From Streptomyces cinerochromogenes (lineage in GTDB: Bacteria; Actinomycetota; Actinomycetes; Streptomycetales; Streptomycetaceae), in contig NZ_BMRM01000027.1 of assembly GCF_014648635.1 (NCBI RefSeq), positions 1-64,000 on the forward strand: 64,000 nucleotides of DNA, read 5' to 3'. Positions 15,503 to 23,626 of this stretch are shown one piece after another. A program made the position numbers and the translations under genes. Each line of letters starts with the position of its first letter. Position 1 is the stretch's first letter. Under the pieces are notes generated by a model. That model was not told where the DNA came from. It worked only from the letters and a program-made list of their open reading frames with translations, and did no database searches.

Positions 15503-16831
15503 TCAGCGCAGGTGGCCGGCGCCCGCGCGGTGGTCGACGATGCCGGGGACGGCCTGCGGCCGGTCCACCCTGGTGCGCAGGACCGGCGTCCAGCCGGCCC
15601 CGGACCGCAGGATCTCGCCGGGCACCTGCGCGTTGTGGACGGCGACGAGGTCCGTCGGCTCGCCGTTGACGTAGTTGTCGCCGGCGGTGACCGGCGCCTC
15701 CTTCCACTTCTTCAGCACCGCACCGGCCTTCACGCCCGCCGGCAGCGTGAACGCGTTGTGCTCGGCGACGAGCTGCGACTCCATGCCGATGCCGTAGCTG
15801 TAGGAGTAGCCCTCGCCGGCGACGAAGTGGTTGTCGTACGAGTCCACCTGCCCGAAGCGGACCCGCGGGGCGCGTTCCACCAGGTTCCGGAACAGGTTGT
15901 GGTGGAAGGTGACCTTCAGGTGCCCGCGGTCGACGGCGGCCGTGGCGGCGCTGTCGCTGTTGCCGACGAGGATCGTCTTGTCGTGGTCCTCGAAGACGTT
16001 CCAGGAGGCGGTGACGAGGTCGGCGCCCTTGACGATGTCCAGCTCGCCGTCGTGCTGCTGGTAGATCCGGCCGTAGTACGACGGCAGGGTGCTGTCCGGG
16101 TGCTCCCCGTCGGTGAACGTGTTGTGGTCCATCCACACATGGGTCGAGCCGTGGACGACGGCGCTGTCGTACTCGGAGTTCCAGTTGCCGTCGGCGGTGT
16201 CGGTCGGGTCCCACTGCGGGAAGCAGTCGAGGGGGCTCTCGAAGGTCAGGTTGCGGACGATGACGTTGTCGACGCCCTGGATCTGCAGGCTGGCGCCCTT
16301 GAAGCCGGCGTCGCGGCCGATGCCGACGATGGTCGTGTTCGCCGGGACGGCGGCCTTGACGAAGGCGTCCTGGTGCGCCGCGGAGGCGCGGCGCAGGCCC
16401 TCGGGGCTGTCGTCGGGCTCGGCGTCGAGGGTCCTGGTACGGCCCCACACCGCCGGGTCGTAGGTCCTCAGGTAGGCGTCGAAGTCGTACCCGGGCGCGG
16501 CGAAGGACGCGCAGTCCGGCCCGTCGGCGTCGATCAGGCCCTTGACCCGGACGATCCTCGGCGCGCTGCCGCCGTCCGCCAGGGCCGCCTTGAACTGCTC
16601 CCAGGTGGTCACGGTGTACACGTGCGCGGCGTCGGCGGCGGCCCCGCCGGTCGTGCCGGTGCCGTACGCCGCCCAGCCGTCCCGGGCGGGCAGTACCTGC
16701 CGGTCGGGGCCGGCGCGGTGGGCCGGCCGCACGGAAGGCGACGCGGAGGCGGTGCCGGTGACGGCGAGGGCGAGGGCTGTGCCGCCCACCAGGGCAGCTA
16801 TGACACGTCCATGACATTTCTGTGTACGCAC
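15503..16831 (-). CDS. Secreted pectate lyase (polysaccharide lyase family 1)
   Basis: 442 residues with a signal peptide (VIAALVGGTALALAVTGTASA). PL1 beta-helix hallmarks are TTIVGIGRDAGFKGASLQIQGVDNVIVRNLTFES, the calcium and substrate region SAVVHGSTHVWMDHNTFTDGEHPD (WiDH block), and VTFHHNLFRNLVERAPRVRFG, whose RAPRVR carries the catalytic and binding Arg residues. It cleaves polygalacturonate by beta-elimination, normally with calcium. GTG 16831 is preceded by GAGGAG. It is 26 bp after the acetylesterase gene and 50 bp before the pectinesterase gene. Confidence 0.93.
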   Translation of the reverse strand: MRTQKCHGRVIAALVGGTALALAVTGTASASPSVRPAHRAGPDRQVLPARDGWAAYGTGTTGGAAADAAHVYTVTTWEQFKAALADGGSAPRIVRVKGLIDADGPDCASFAAPGYDFDAYLRTYDPAVWGRTRTLDAEPDDSPEGLRRASAAHQDAFVKAAVPANTTIVGIGRDAGFKGASLQIQGVDNVIVRNLTFESPLDCFPQWDPTDTADGNWNSEYDSAVVHGSTHVWMDHNTFTDGEHPDSTLPSYYGRIYQQHDGELDIVKGADLVTASWNVFEDHDKTILVGNSDSAATAAVDRGHLKVTFHHNLFRNLVERAPRVRFGQVDSYDNHFVAGEGYSYSYGIGMESQLVAEHNAFTLPAGVKAGAVLKKWKEAPVTAGDNYVNGEPTDLVAVHNAQVPGEILRSGAGWTPVLRTRVDRPQAVPGIVDHRAGAGHLR

Positions 16832-16857
16832 GGTGCGGCTCTCCTCGATGACGAAGG

Positions 16858-17637
16858 TCAGGATGCGGGTGCGGGCGGCCAGGTGATCCAGGACGCCGGG
16901 ACGTCCTCGTGCAGCCGTACGACGTCGCGCCGGGCCAGCACCCGGGTGCGCAGCAGTTCCTGCGCCACGAGCCGGGCCACGGCGATCGCGCCCGGCGGGT
17001 TGAAGTGCGTGTTGTCCTGTTCGGTGGCGGTCCAGTTGAAGTAGGTCTTCGTCTCCTCCGCCCCGAGCCGCTGCCACAGAGCGAGCGACAGCGCCTCGGT
17101 GTCCAGCAGCGCGACGCCCTCCTCACCGGCGAGCGCCCGCATCGCCGCCGGGTAGTCGCCGTGGGTCGGCAGGGCGTTGCCCTCGGCGTCGAACCTGCGG
17201 CGTTCGACGGGGGTGGCGAGGACCGGCCGGGCACCACGGGCACGGGCGCCCTCGACGTAGAGCCGCAGATACCGCTGGTACGTCGACCACGGCTCGGTGG
17301 AGCGGGTCGGGTCGCCGGCCTTCTCGTCGTTGTGCCCGAACTGGATGAGCAGGACGTCCCCGGGCCGGATCCCGGCGAGGATCGCGTCGAGCCGCCCTTC
17401 GTCCACGAAGCTCTTCGAACTCCGCCCGTTCACCGCGTGGTCGGCGACTTTCATTCCCTTTCCGAGGAAGAAGGGGAGGGCCATTCCCCACCCGGTCTCG
17501 GGAGCGGCGTCGGCGTACTTCTGTGCGGCCGTCGAATCACCGGCGATGTAGAGGGTGCGCGATTCCCGACGGGAACGCCCGGCAGCGGGAACGGCGGCCA
17601 TCGCGGCGGACGTGACCTGTCTACGGGTAAGGGACAC
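16858..17637 (-). CDS. Rhamnogalacturonan acetylesterase (SGNH hydrolase, CE12-like)
   Basis: 259 residues. The four SGNH blocks are visible: YIAGDSTAA (nucleophile Ser), AVNGRSSKSF (Gly), LIQFGHNDEK (Asn), and DNTHFNPPGA (catalytic Asp and His). The fold and the FGHND block match rhamnogalacturonan acetylesterases, which remove acetyl groups from galacturonate of pectin hairy regions. The N-terminus (SLTRRQVTSAAMAAVPAAG) resembles a short Tat-type signal. GTG 17637 is chosen from the signal-like start; the wider open frame upstream has no such feature. It lies 106 bp behind the solute-binding protein gene. Confidence 0.88.
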   Translation of the reverse strand: MSLTRRQVTSAAMAAVPAAGRSRRESRTLYIAGDSTAAQKYADAAPETGWGMALPFFLGKGMKVADHAVNGRSSKSFVDEGRLDAILAGIRPGDVLLIQFGHNDEKAGDPTRSTEPWSTYQRYLRLYVEGARARGARPVLATPVERRRFDAEGNALPTHGDYPAAMRALAGEEGVALLDTEALSLALWQRLGAEETKTYFNWTATEQDNTHFNPPGAIAVARLVAQELLRTRVLARRDVVRLHEDVPASWITWPPAPAS

Positions 17638-17674
17638 AACCTGTGCCTTTCGACTCGGGAGAACACGACGTCCC

Positions 17675-17689
17675 AGGGGCGCGGGGAAC
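17675..17689 (+). repeat. Dispersed 15-base intergenic repeat, copy 2
   Basis: AGGGGCGCGGGGAAC, identical to the copy at 11089-11103 in opposite orientation. It continues as CTGCGCGACCAGCCACGG and lies in the 106-bp gap between the solute-binding protein and acetylesterase genes. Confidence 0.55.
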
Positions 17690-17743
17690 TGCGCGACCAG
17701 CCACGGACCGCCCCGCGGCCCCCACGGACAAGAACCGTCCGGG

Positions 17744-19093
17744 CTACCGGCGGTTCTTCTTCCAGTCGGCCTGCGCGGCATTGAGCTGGTCGGCCAGCGT
17801 GTCCAGGAATTCCTTCGCGCTCAGCTTCCCGAGCAGCACCTTCTGGAAGTTCGGCTCGTTGTCCGACTTCGAAATGGTGTTCCAGTCAGGAAGGTAGTAC
17901 GGCAACTGGACGATCTTCGTGCTGGACCCGTTCAACGCCTCCGCGGCGAGCTTCGTCGGCTCGGACGACTGCACCCACGCGTCCCGCACCGCCTCGGTGT
18001 TGGCCGGCACCTGCCCCGCGTTCCGGTTCCACCTGCTGTTGGAGGCGTGCGAGGCGGCGAACTCGATGAACTTCCACGCGGCCGCCTTGTTCTTGCTGGA
18101 CCTGAACAGCGCGAGCCCGTCGACCGGGTTGGACACCTGCACCCGTGTCCCGTCGTCCAGGGTGGGGTTGGGGACGCCCCTGAACCTGCCCTTCAGCGCC
18201 TTCTGGTGGTCGGCGTAGGAACCCAGGTTGTGGCTGAGCATCCCGATCGTGCCGGAGTCCCACTGGGCGACCATCTTGGTGAAGTCGTTGTTCACGTCGG
18301 CGGACGGGGTGTCCTTCTTGTACAGGCCGACGTACTTCTCCAGCGCGGCGACGTTCTTCGGGTCGTTGACGGTGGTCTCGTCGCCGTTCCAGAAGGACGT
18401 GATGCCGCTCTGCCCGTACATGGCGTCCAGGGCCTGGGCGATGGAGCCCTCGCCGCCGCGGATGGTGTACCCGAACGCGTTCCTGCCCTTGTCGGTGAGT
18501 CTGCCGGCGGCCTTGTAGAAGTTCGTCCAGGTGGTCGGCGGGTCCAGCTCGGCCGCGCGGAACAGGTCGGTGCGGTACCACAGCGTGCCGTTGTTCGCGG
18601 AGGTCGGCACGGTGTACGTCCTGCCGTCACCGCCGGCGGCCTTCACGCCCTCCAGGAACGTGGCGTTGAGCTTGCCGTTCAGCGGGCTGCCGGAGATCCG
18701 GTCGTCCAGCGGCTCCAGCGCGCCCTGCGCGGCGACCTCGGCGAGCATCGCCGTACCGACCCCGCCGACGTCCGGCAGGCCGCCGCCCTGGATGGCGGTG
18801 TCGTACTTGGACTGCACGCTCGCGGCGGGCACGCCGACGTAGTCGACCTTGATGTCGGGGTACTTGTTCTGGAAGTCGGCGATGATCTGCTTCCAGACGT
18901 CGGTGCGGACACCGCCGTTGTTGTCCCAGAAGGTGATCGTGCCCTTGCCGGAGCCCTCGTTCCCCTTGTCCCCCGCGCCGCCGCTGCCGTCGTCGCCGCA
19001 GGCGGTGGCGGTCAGGGCGAGCACGGAGCCCAGGGCGACGGCCAGGGCGGCACGCCTGCTTCTGCGGATGCGGATGCGGATGCTGCTTGTCAT
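17744..19093 (-). CDS. ABC transporter sugar-binding lipoprotein
   Basis: 449 residues. The lipoprotein signal is RRAALAVALGSVLALTATAC with the modified Cys, followed by a Gly/Asp-rich linker. The bacterial type 1 extracellular solute-binding domain has GTITFWDNNGGVRTDVWKQIIADFQNKYPDIKVDYVG, MLAEVAAQGALEPLDD and a C-terminal YYLPDWNTISKSDNEPNFQ. It captures an oligosaccharide or sugar acid for the two permeases at 22742-24558. In this operon the gene follows the GH43 gene after a 108-bp gap containing a hairpin, which may raise its level relative to the other genes. No ABC ATPase is nearby. Confidence 0.92.
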   Translation of the reverse strand: MTSSIRIRIRRSRRAALAVALGSVLALTATACGDDGSGGAGDKGNEGSGKGTITFWDNNGGVRTDVWKQIIADFQNKYPDIKVDYVGVPAASVQSKYDTAIQGGGLPDVGGVGTAMLAEVAAQGALEPLDDRISGSPLNGKLNATFLEGVKAAGGDGRTYTVPTSANNGTLWYRTDLFRAAELDPPTTWTNFYKAAGRLTDKGRNAFGYTIRGGEGSIAQALDAMYGQSGITSFWNGDETTVNDPKNVAALEKYVGLYKKDTPSADVNNDFTKMVAQWDSGTIGMLSHNLGSYADHQKALKGRFRGVPNPTLDDGTRVQVSNPVDGLALFRSSKNKAAAWKFIEFAASHASNSRWNRNAGQVPANTEAVRDAWVQSSEPTKLAAEALNGSSTKIVQLPYYLPDWNTISKSDNEPNFQKVLLGKLSAKEFLDTLADQLNAAQADWKKNRR

Positions 19094-19155
19094 GGTCGGC
19101 TCTCTTCTTGTGGATCCGATGGGTGCGGCTGTGTGTGGGGGGAGGTCGTCAGCGA

Positions 19156-19177
19156 CCGGTCCGCCGCTGCGGGCCGG
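19156..19177 (-). other. Intercistronic hairpin before the solute-binding protein gene
   Basis: Arms 19156-19164 and 19169-19177 pair over 9 positions with one mismatch on the transcribed strand, loop of 4. It lies in the 108-bp gap between the GH43 stop and the solute-binding protein start. It may be an RNA-processing or stabilising hairpin or a partial terminator. Confidence 0.4.
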
Positions 19178-19201
19178 AGAAGCCCGTGACCGGGGCGGGG
19201 A

Positions 19202-20713
19202 CTACAGGGGCGTGATCCGGAACCGGGTGAACGTCGCCGTCCCGGCGGGTCCCGGCCCCTCGGGCGCGACGGCGAACAGGCCGAGCAGGGCGCCGACCCA
19301 GCGCCAGGGGGTGGCCGCGAAGACGGGCCCGGACGGGCGCGGGCCGTCCCCGACGTCGTACCGGAACCGGCAGCGCGCCCCCGTCCCGGCCTCGATCCGC
19401 AGCCGCGCCCGCCCCTCGGGAGCGAGGCAGGGCACCCCGGCGTCGCGCTCCCGGTCGGCCACCGCCTCCGCGAACCGGTGCACGAGGCGGACCGTGCCGT
19501 CCCTCCCGCGCTCCAGGCCGATCCACGCGCACGCGTCCCCGAGCACCACGAGCCCCGCCCGCGCACCCGGCTCGGTGCCGTCCAGCCGCAGCTCGACCTC
19601 GACCGCGCTCGGCAGGCCGGGCAGCCGCTGGGTGAGGACGTGGGGAAGCTTCCGCGGATCGTGGGCGTCGGCCGAGCGGACGCAGGTCAGCCGCAGGCCG
19701 TCCGCGGAGGTCTGGGTGGCCCAGCCGTCGCCGGGGTTGGCGGTCCACTGCCACTGGCGGCCGTACCGTCCGCCGGGGAAGTCGTCGTCGGTGGCGGGCG
19801 CGGCCGGCGGCTGCGGCGGCAGCGCGGGCCGGCGGTGTACGGCGACGGGGGCGCCCTCGTCGCCGAGGACCGGCCAGCCGTCGTCGCCCCAGCGCATCGG
19901 CTGGAGGTGGACCACCCTGCCGTAGGCGCCGCGCTGCTGGAAGTGCAGGAACCAGTCCTCGCCGGCCGCGGTGCGCACCCAGCCGCCCTGGTGCGGCCCG
20001 TTGACGTCGGTGTCCTTCTGCTCCAGGACGATCCGTTCCTCGTACGGGCCGAAGAAGCCGCGTGAGCGGAACGCGCCCTGCCAGCCGGTCTCCACTCCCC
20101 CGGCGGGGGCGAGGATCCAGAACCAGCCGTCGTGCCGGTAGAGCTTGGGCCCTTCCAGGGTGAACCAGCCGGGGATGCGGTCCCCGTCGACGATCACCTT
20201 GCCCTCGTCGGGCAGCGAGGTGCCGTCGGGGTGCATCCGGTGGCCGGTGAGCCGGTTCTTGACGCCGGAGCGGGACCTGGCCCAGGCGTGCACGAGGTAG
20301 GCCTCGCCGGTCCCGTCGTCCCACAGGGGGCACGGGTCGATCAGCCCCTTGCCGGCCTTGACGAGGTGCGGGCGGGTCCAGGGGCCGCGGATCTCGGGTG
20401 CGTTGACCTGGAAGATGCCCTGGTCGGGGTCGCCCCAGAAGATCCAGAAGCGGTCGTCGTGGTGCCGGATGGAGGGTGCCCAGACCCCGCGGTCGTGCCG
20501 GGGTGCCGCGAACTCCTCCTCCGGTTCGAGGCGTTCCAGGGCGTGGCCGACGAGGGTCCAGTGGACGAGGTCGCGGGAGTGCAGCAGGGGCAGGCCGGGG
20601 GCGCGGCCGAAGCTGGAGGCGGTGAGGTAGAAGTCGTCGCCGACGCGGACCACGTCCGGGTCGGACCAGTCGGCGTTCAGGACCGGGTTGGTGTAGGTGC
20701 CGGGGGCGGTCAC
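19202..20713 (-). CDS. GH43 family beta-xylosidase/alpha-arabinofuranosidase with C-terminal beta-sandwich
   Basis: 503 residues, no signal peptide, so cytoplasmic. The N-terminal propeller carries YTNPVLNADWSDPDVVRVGDDFYL (catalytic base Asp), GLIDPCPLWDDGTGEAYLVHAW (pKa-modulating Asp) and WFTLEGPKLYRHDGWFWIL (acid Glu). Residues from about 310 form the XynB-type C-terminal sandwich (DDDFPGGRYGRQWQW.. and FRYDVGDG). It would hydrolyse imported arabino- or xylo-oligosaccharides. GTG 20713 overlaps the stop of the DUF6807 gene as GTGA, so it is translationally coupled. Confidence 0.9.
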   Translation of the reverse strand: MTAPGTYTNPVLNADWSDPDVVRVGDDFYLTASSFGRAPGLPLLHSRDLVHWTLVGHALERLEPEEEFAAPRHDRGVWAPSIRHHDDRFWIFWGDPDQGIFQVNAPEIRGPWTRPHLVKAGKGLIDPCPLWDDGTGEAYLVHAWARSRSGVKNRLTGHRMHPDGTSLPDEGKVIVDGDRIPGWFTLEGPKLYRHDGWFWILAPAGGVETGWQGAFRSRGFFGPYEERIVLEQKDTDVNGPHQGGWVRTAAGEDWFLHFQQRGAYGRVVHLQPMRWGDDGWPVLGDEGAPVAVHRRPALPPQPPAAPATDDDFPGGRYGRQWQWTANPGDGWATQTSADGLRLTCVRSADAHDPRKLPHVLTQRLPGLPSAVEVELRLDGTEPGARAGLVVLGDACAWIGLERGRDGTVRLVHRFAEAVADRERDAGVPCLAPEGRARLRIEAGTGARCRFRYDVGDGPRPSGPVFAATPWRWVGALLGLFAVAPEGPGPAGTATFTRFRITPL

Positions 20714-21555
20714 TGGCTCACCGCCTTGCGGGCCAGGGCCGCCGCCTCGCCCCGGGTCGGGGTGCCGTCGGCGACGACCGTGACCACCCGGCGTACGACG
20801 GTCGCGCCGGGCGGGACGGGCAGCCGCCGGGTGTGCGCGAGGGAGGAGCCCACGCCGGGGTACTCGGCGGCCCGGACGAACCACGGGTCCCGGCGGGTGT
20901 CCTCGGTGGCCCCGGTGAACACCAGCGTCCAGCCCTCGCCCGCCAGCGCGAGCCAGTCGGCCCGGGTGCCGTGCGTCTCCGCCTCGCCGTACCGGTCGGC
21001 GGTGAAGACCTCCGGGGCCCGGGACTCCTTGCGGGCCCGCCAGAAGAAGCCGCCGTAGGCCGCGCCGGGCCGGCCGTTGGTGGCGGGGCTGCCGATCGAC
21101 AGGGGCGCGGTGGTGACGTTGGTGAGGGAGAAGGTGAAGTCCAGCGCCCAGGCGGTGTCGGTGAGTCCGGTGGCCGCGACCGTACGGCGCTCGCGCAGCA
21201 GCTCGGTTCCGGCGGCCACCCAGCGCAGTTCCTCCACGAAGCCGTCGGGGTCGCGGAGCTGGAAGGCGGTGTGCCGCTGGGCGCCGTGGTTGTCCAGTTC
21301 GGCCGGGCCCCGGTCGCGGACGAAGGTCCGGCCGCCCCAGAAGTTGTGCCCCTCGACATCGGGAACGGCGACACCGACGCCGAGGTGGTGTGCGTGGTCG
21401 GCGGGGCTCACCTCGGTGACCGCCGTGCCGGCCAGGGTGGTGACGGGGTGCAGGTGGGGGCGCGGGGAGAGCCGGGCGGGCAGCTCGGGCCGGGTGACGT
21501 AGCGGCCGACCGGGCGGCCCGCGACCCGCAGGACCAGGCTGTCGGGGGACGTCAT
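20710..21555 (-). CDS. DUF6807 (PmoA-like) family protein
   Basis: 281 residues, soluble. Typical features are RPHLHPVTTLAGTAVTEVSPADHAHHLGVGVAVPDVEGHNFWGGRTF with several conserved His, then TNGRPGAAYGGFFWRARK and DRRDPWFVRAAEYPGVG. The family occurs in carbohydrate loci next to Gfo/Idh oxidoreductases, but no catalytic activity is established that I can name. The conserved His and Asn suggest a metal or sugar site. ATG 21555 overlaps the preceding stop (TGATG), and its own stop overlaps the GH43 start, so it belongs to the operon. Confidence 0.8.
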   Translation of the reverse strand: MTSPDSLVLRVAGRPVGRYVTRPELPARLSPRPHLHPVTTLAGTAVTEVSPADHAHHLGVGVAVPDVEGHNFWGGRTFVRDRGPAELDNHGAQRHTAFQLRDPDGFVEELRWVAAGTELLRERRTVAATGLTDTAWALDFTFSLTNVTTAPLSIGSPATNGRPGAAYGGFFWRARKESRAPEVFTADRYGEAETHGTRADWLALAGEGWTLVFTGATEDTRRDPWFVRAAEYPGVGSSLAHTRRLPVPPGATVVRRVVTVVADGTPTRGEAAALARKAVSQ

Positions 21556-22745
21556 CAGGTGCTCACCTCGTTCGGCAGGTCGTTCGGCAGGTCGTTCGGA
21601 TGGTCGTTCGGCACGGGGCGGCCGGGCGGGGACCAGGGAGCGCCCAGTTCGGAGTAGAGGGCGAGGGTGGCGGCGGACGCGGCGACCAGGCCGTCGATGC
21701 CGGGCACGATCCGGCGGTGCCCGTCGGGCAGCAGCCGCCAGGCGTGCCCGGGCAGCGGTGCCGGGTCGGGGGCCGTGCGGACGGCCTCGACGACCCGCAT
21801 GAAGGCACCGGTGTCGTCCGGCGGGACCAGCAGCGGCGTGCCGTGCTCCAGGTGCCCGACGAGGTTCTCCAGCAGGTCGGTGCGGCCGTACTCGGTCTCC
21901 TCCGGGCCGTGGCCGGTGCGCTGGAGCAGCACCCGGTCCTGCTTGTACCAGAAGGTGATCCGGCCGCTGCCGCCGTGCACCAGCAGGTACGGCTCCCCGG
22001 GGTGTTCGGCGCACAGGGTCGCCGCGACCGTGACCGGGCCGTGCGGGGTGTGGACGCGGACGCAGGAGGTGTCGTCGGACTGGATGGCGTTGGCGCGCAG
22101 CAGCTCGGTCTCGATGCCGGTGACGTCCTCGGCGCGGTCCGTGCCGAGCAGGGCGAGGCCGGTGGCGACGGCGTGCGCGAGGGGGTTGGTGAGGACCCCG
22201 TCGACCACGTCGGCCCCGTTCAGCCGGCGCCGGCCCGCCCAGGGCGCCCGCCGGTAGTAGGCCTCGTCCCGGGCCCAGGCCCCGGCCCCGCCGACCCCGG
22301 TGACCTCGCCGATCGCGCCCTCGGCGATGAGGCGCCGGATCGCGGGGACCGCGTGCGAGCCGAGCGACTGGAAGCCGATCTGGCAGGCCACCCCGGCCTT
22401 TAGGACCCCGTCGGCCATGCGGCGGAACTCGGCGTACGAAGGTGCGGGCGGCTTCTCCAGCAGCAGGTGCACCCCGCGCGCGGCGGCGGTGAGGGCCAGG
22501 TCGGTGTGGGTGGGGATCGGCGTGCAGATCACGGCGATCCGCGCGCCGGTGGAGTCCAGGAGCGCGCCGAGGTCGGCGGACTGCTCGGGCGTGCCGAGTC
22601 CGTCGGGGATCTCCTCGCCGGTCAGCGGGGTCAGCTCGCAGATGCCGGCCAGCCGGACGAGGCCCGCGCCCTGGAGCCGGCGGATGTTGTCCAGGTGCCA
22701 GCGGCCGTGGCCGCGCGCGCCCGCGAGGACGACGTCGACGCTCAT
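21555..22745 (-). CDS. Gfo/Idh/MocA family NAD(P)-dependent sugar oxidoreductase
   Basis: 396 residues. The Rossmann start is VDVVLAGARGHGRWHLDNIRR (GxxGxG variant). It is followed by IAVICTPIPTHTDLALTAAARGVHLLLEKPPA with the EKP motif of the family, and a C-terminal beta-sheet substrate domain containing DVVDGVLTNPLAHAVATGLALLG. Members oxidise or reduce sugars or inositols. A pentose 1-dehydrogenase role would fit the dehydratase pair upstream but is inference. ATG 22745 overlaps the permease stop as ATGA. The C-terminal tail is a run of PND-type tetrapeptides encoded by 12-base tandem repeats (21570-21613). Confidence 0.88.
   Translation of the reverse strand: MSVDVVLAGARGHGRWHLDNIRRLQGAGLVRLAGICELTPLTGEEIPDGLGTPEQSADLGALLDSTGARIAVICTPIPTHTDLALTAAARGVHLLLEKPPAPSYAEFRRMADGVLKAGVACQIGFQSLGSHAVPAIRRLIAEGAIGEVTGVGGAGAWARDEAYYRRAPWAGRRRLNGADVVDGVLTNPLAHAVATGLALLGTDRAEDVTGIETELLRANAIQSDDTSCVRVHTPHGPVTVAATLCAEHPGEPYLLVHGGSGRITFWYKQDRVLLQRTGHGPEETEYGRTDLLENLVGHLEHGTPLLVPPDDTGAFMRVVEAVRTAPDPAPLPGHAWRLLPDGHRRIVPGIDGLVAASAATLALYSELGAPWSPPGRPVPNDHPNDLPNDLPNEVST
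21570..21613. repeat. 12-base tandem repeat encoding the C-terminal tail of the Gfo/Idh protein
   Basis: Unit GTTCGGCAGGTC occurs about 3.7 times; copies 1 and 2 are identical and copy 3 has two changes. In the minus-strand frame it encodes repeated (L/H)PND units. It ends just before the coupled start of the DUF6807 gene. Confidence 0.8.
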
Positions 22746-23626
22746 CCCTTCACCGCCCCCGCGCTGAAGCCGGTGATCAGCCACTTCTGGATGAAGGCGA
22801 ACACGATCACCACGGGTAGGGCCGCGATGATGCCGCCCGCCGCCAGGGCACCGAGGTCGACGCTGTCCGCGCTCATCAGGGTGTCGAGGCCGACCGGGAT
22901 GGTCTGCTTGCCCTGGTCGGAGAGGAACATCAGGGCGAACAGGAAGTGGTTCCAGGCGTGGACGAAGGCGAAGGAGCCGACGGCGACCAGGCCGGGCCGC
23001 AGCAGCGGCAGGACGACGATCCGGAAGGCCGTGAGCCGGTTGCAGCCGTCCACCCAGGCGGCCTCCTCCAGGGAGTACGGCACGTTCCGGATGAACCCGC
23101 TGATCAGGATCATCGACAGCGGCAGCTGGAAGACGGTCTCGGCGATGACGACGCTGCCGAGGGAGTTGATCATCGACAGCTTGGCGAAGATCTGGAACAG
23201 CGGCACCAGCAGCAGCGCGCCCGGCACGAACTGGGAGCACAGCAGGGCCAGCATGAAGCCGCGCTTGAGCCGGAAGTCGAAGCGGGCGAGCGCGTACCCG
23301 CCGGCCAGGGCGACCACGGTGGTCAGCACCAGGGTGGCGAGGCCGACGTAGACGCTGTTGGTGAAGTAGGTGCCGAAGCTGCGCTCGGTCCACACCTTCT
23401 CGAAGTGCTCGAAGGTCATGGGCCAGGGGACCAGCGAGGTGGAGCCGGCCGGGCGGAGCGCGAAGAGCAGGATCCAGTAGAAGGGGACCAGCGTGAACAG
23501 GAGGTAGACCGTCAGGGGGACGTAGATCTGCCAGCGCGGGACCTCGTCCCAGGAGCGGCGCCCCGTGCGGGTCCCGACGGGCTCGGCCGCCGCCTTCCGG
23601 GGTGCGGGAGCGATCTCGGTGATCAC
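22742..23626 (-). CDS. Carbohydrate ABC transporter permease (MalG-type)
   Basis: 294 residues with six predicted membrane helices. The EAA loop is SLEEAAWVDGCNRLTAFRIVVLPLLRPGLVAVG, the site that contacts the ABC ATPase. The ending VIVFAFIQKWLITGFSAGAVKG is typical of MalG-like permeases. It forms the heteromeric channel with the next upstream gene. GTG 23626 overlaps the stop of that gene by 4 bp, and its own stop overlaps the Gfo/Idh start. No ATPase gene is present; in Streptomyces a shared MsiK-type ATPase usually serves such importers. Confidence 0.93.
   Translation of the reverse strand: MITEIAPAPRKAAAEPVGTRTGRRSWDEVPRWQIYVPLTVYLLFTLVPFYWILLFALRPAGSTSLVPWPMTFEHFEKVWTERSFGTYFTNSVYVGLATLVLTTVVALAGGYALARFDFRLKRGFMLALLCSQFVPGALLLVPLFQIFAKLSMINSLGSVVIAETVFQLPLSMILISGFIRNVPYSLEEAAWVDGCNRLTAFRIVVLPLLRPGLVAVGSFAFVHAWNHFLFALMFLSDQGKQTIPVGLDTLMSADSVDLGALAAGGIIAALPVVIVFAFIQKWLITGFSAGAVKG

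Noticed and set aside
14358..17243. A 961-residue open frame continuing upstream of the pectinesterase
   Set aside because: The upstream part lies antisense-frame to the pectate lyase and acetylesterase genes and is Arg/Pro-rich noise; the real pectinesterase starts at 15452 with its own signal peptide and ribosome-binding site.
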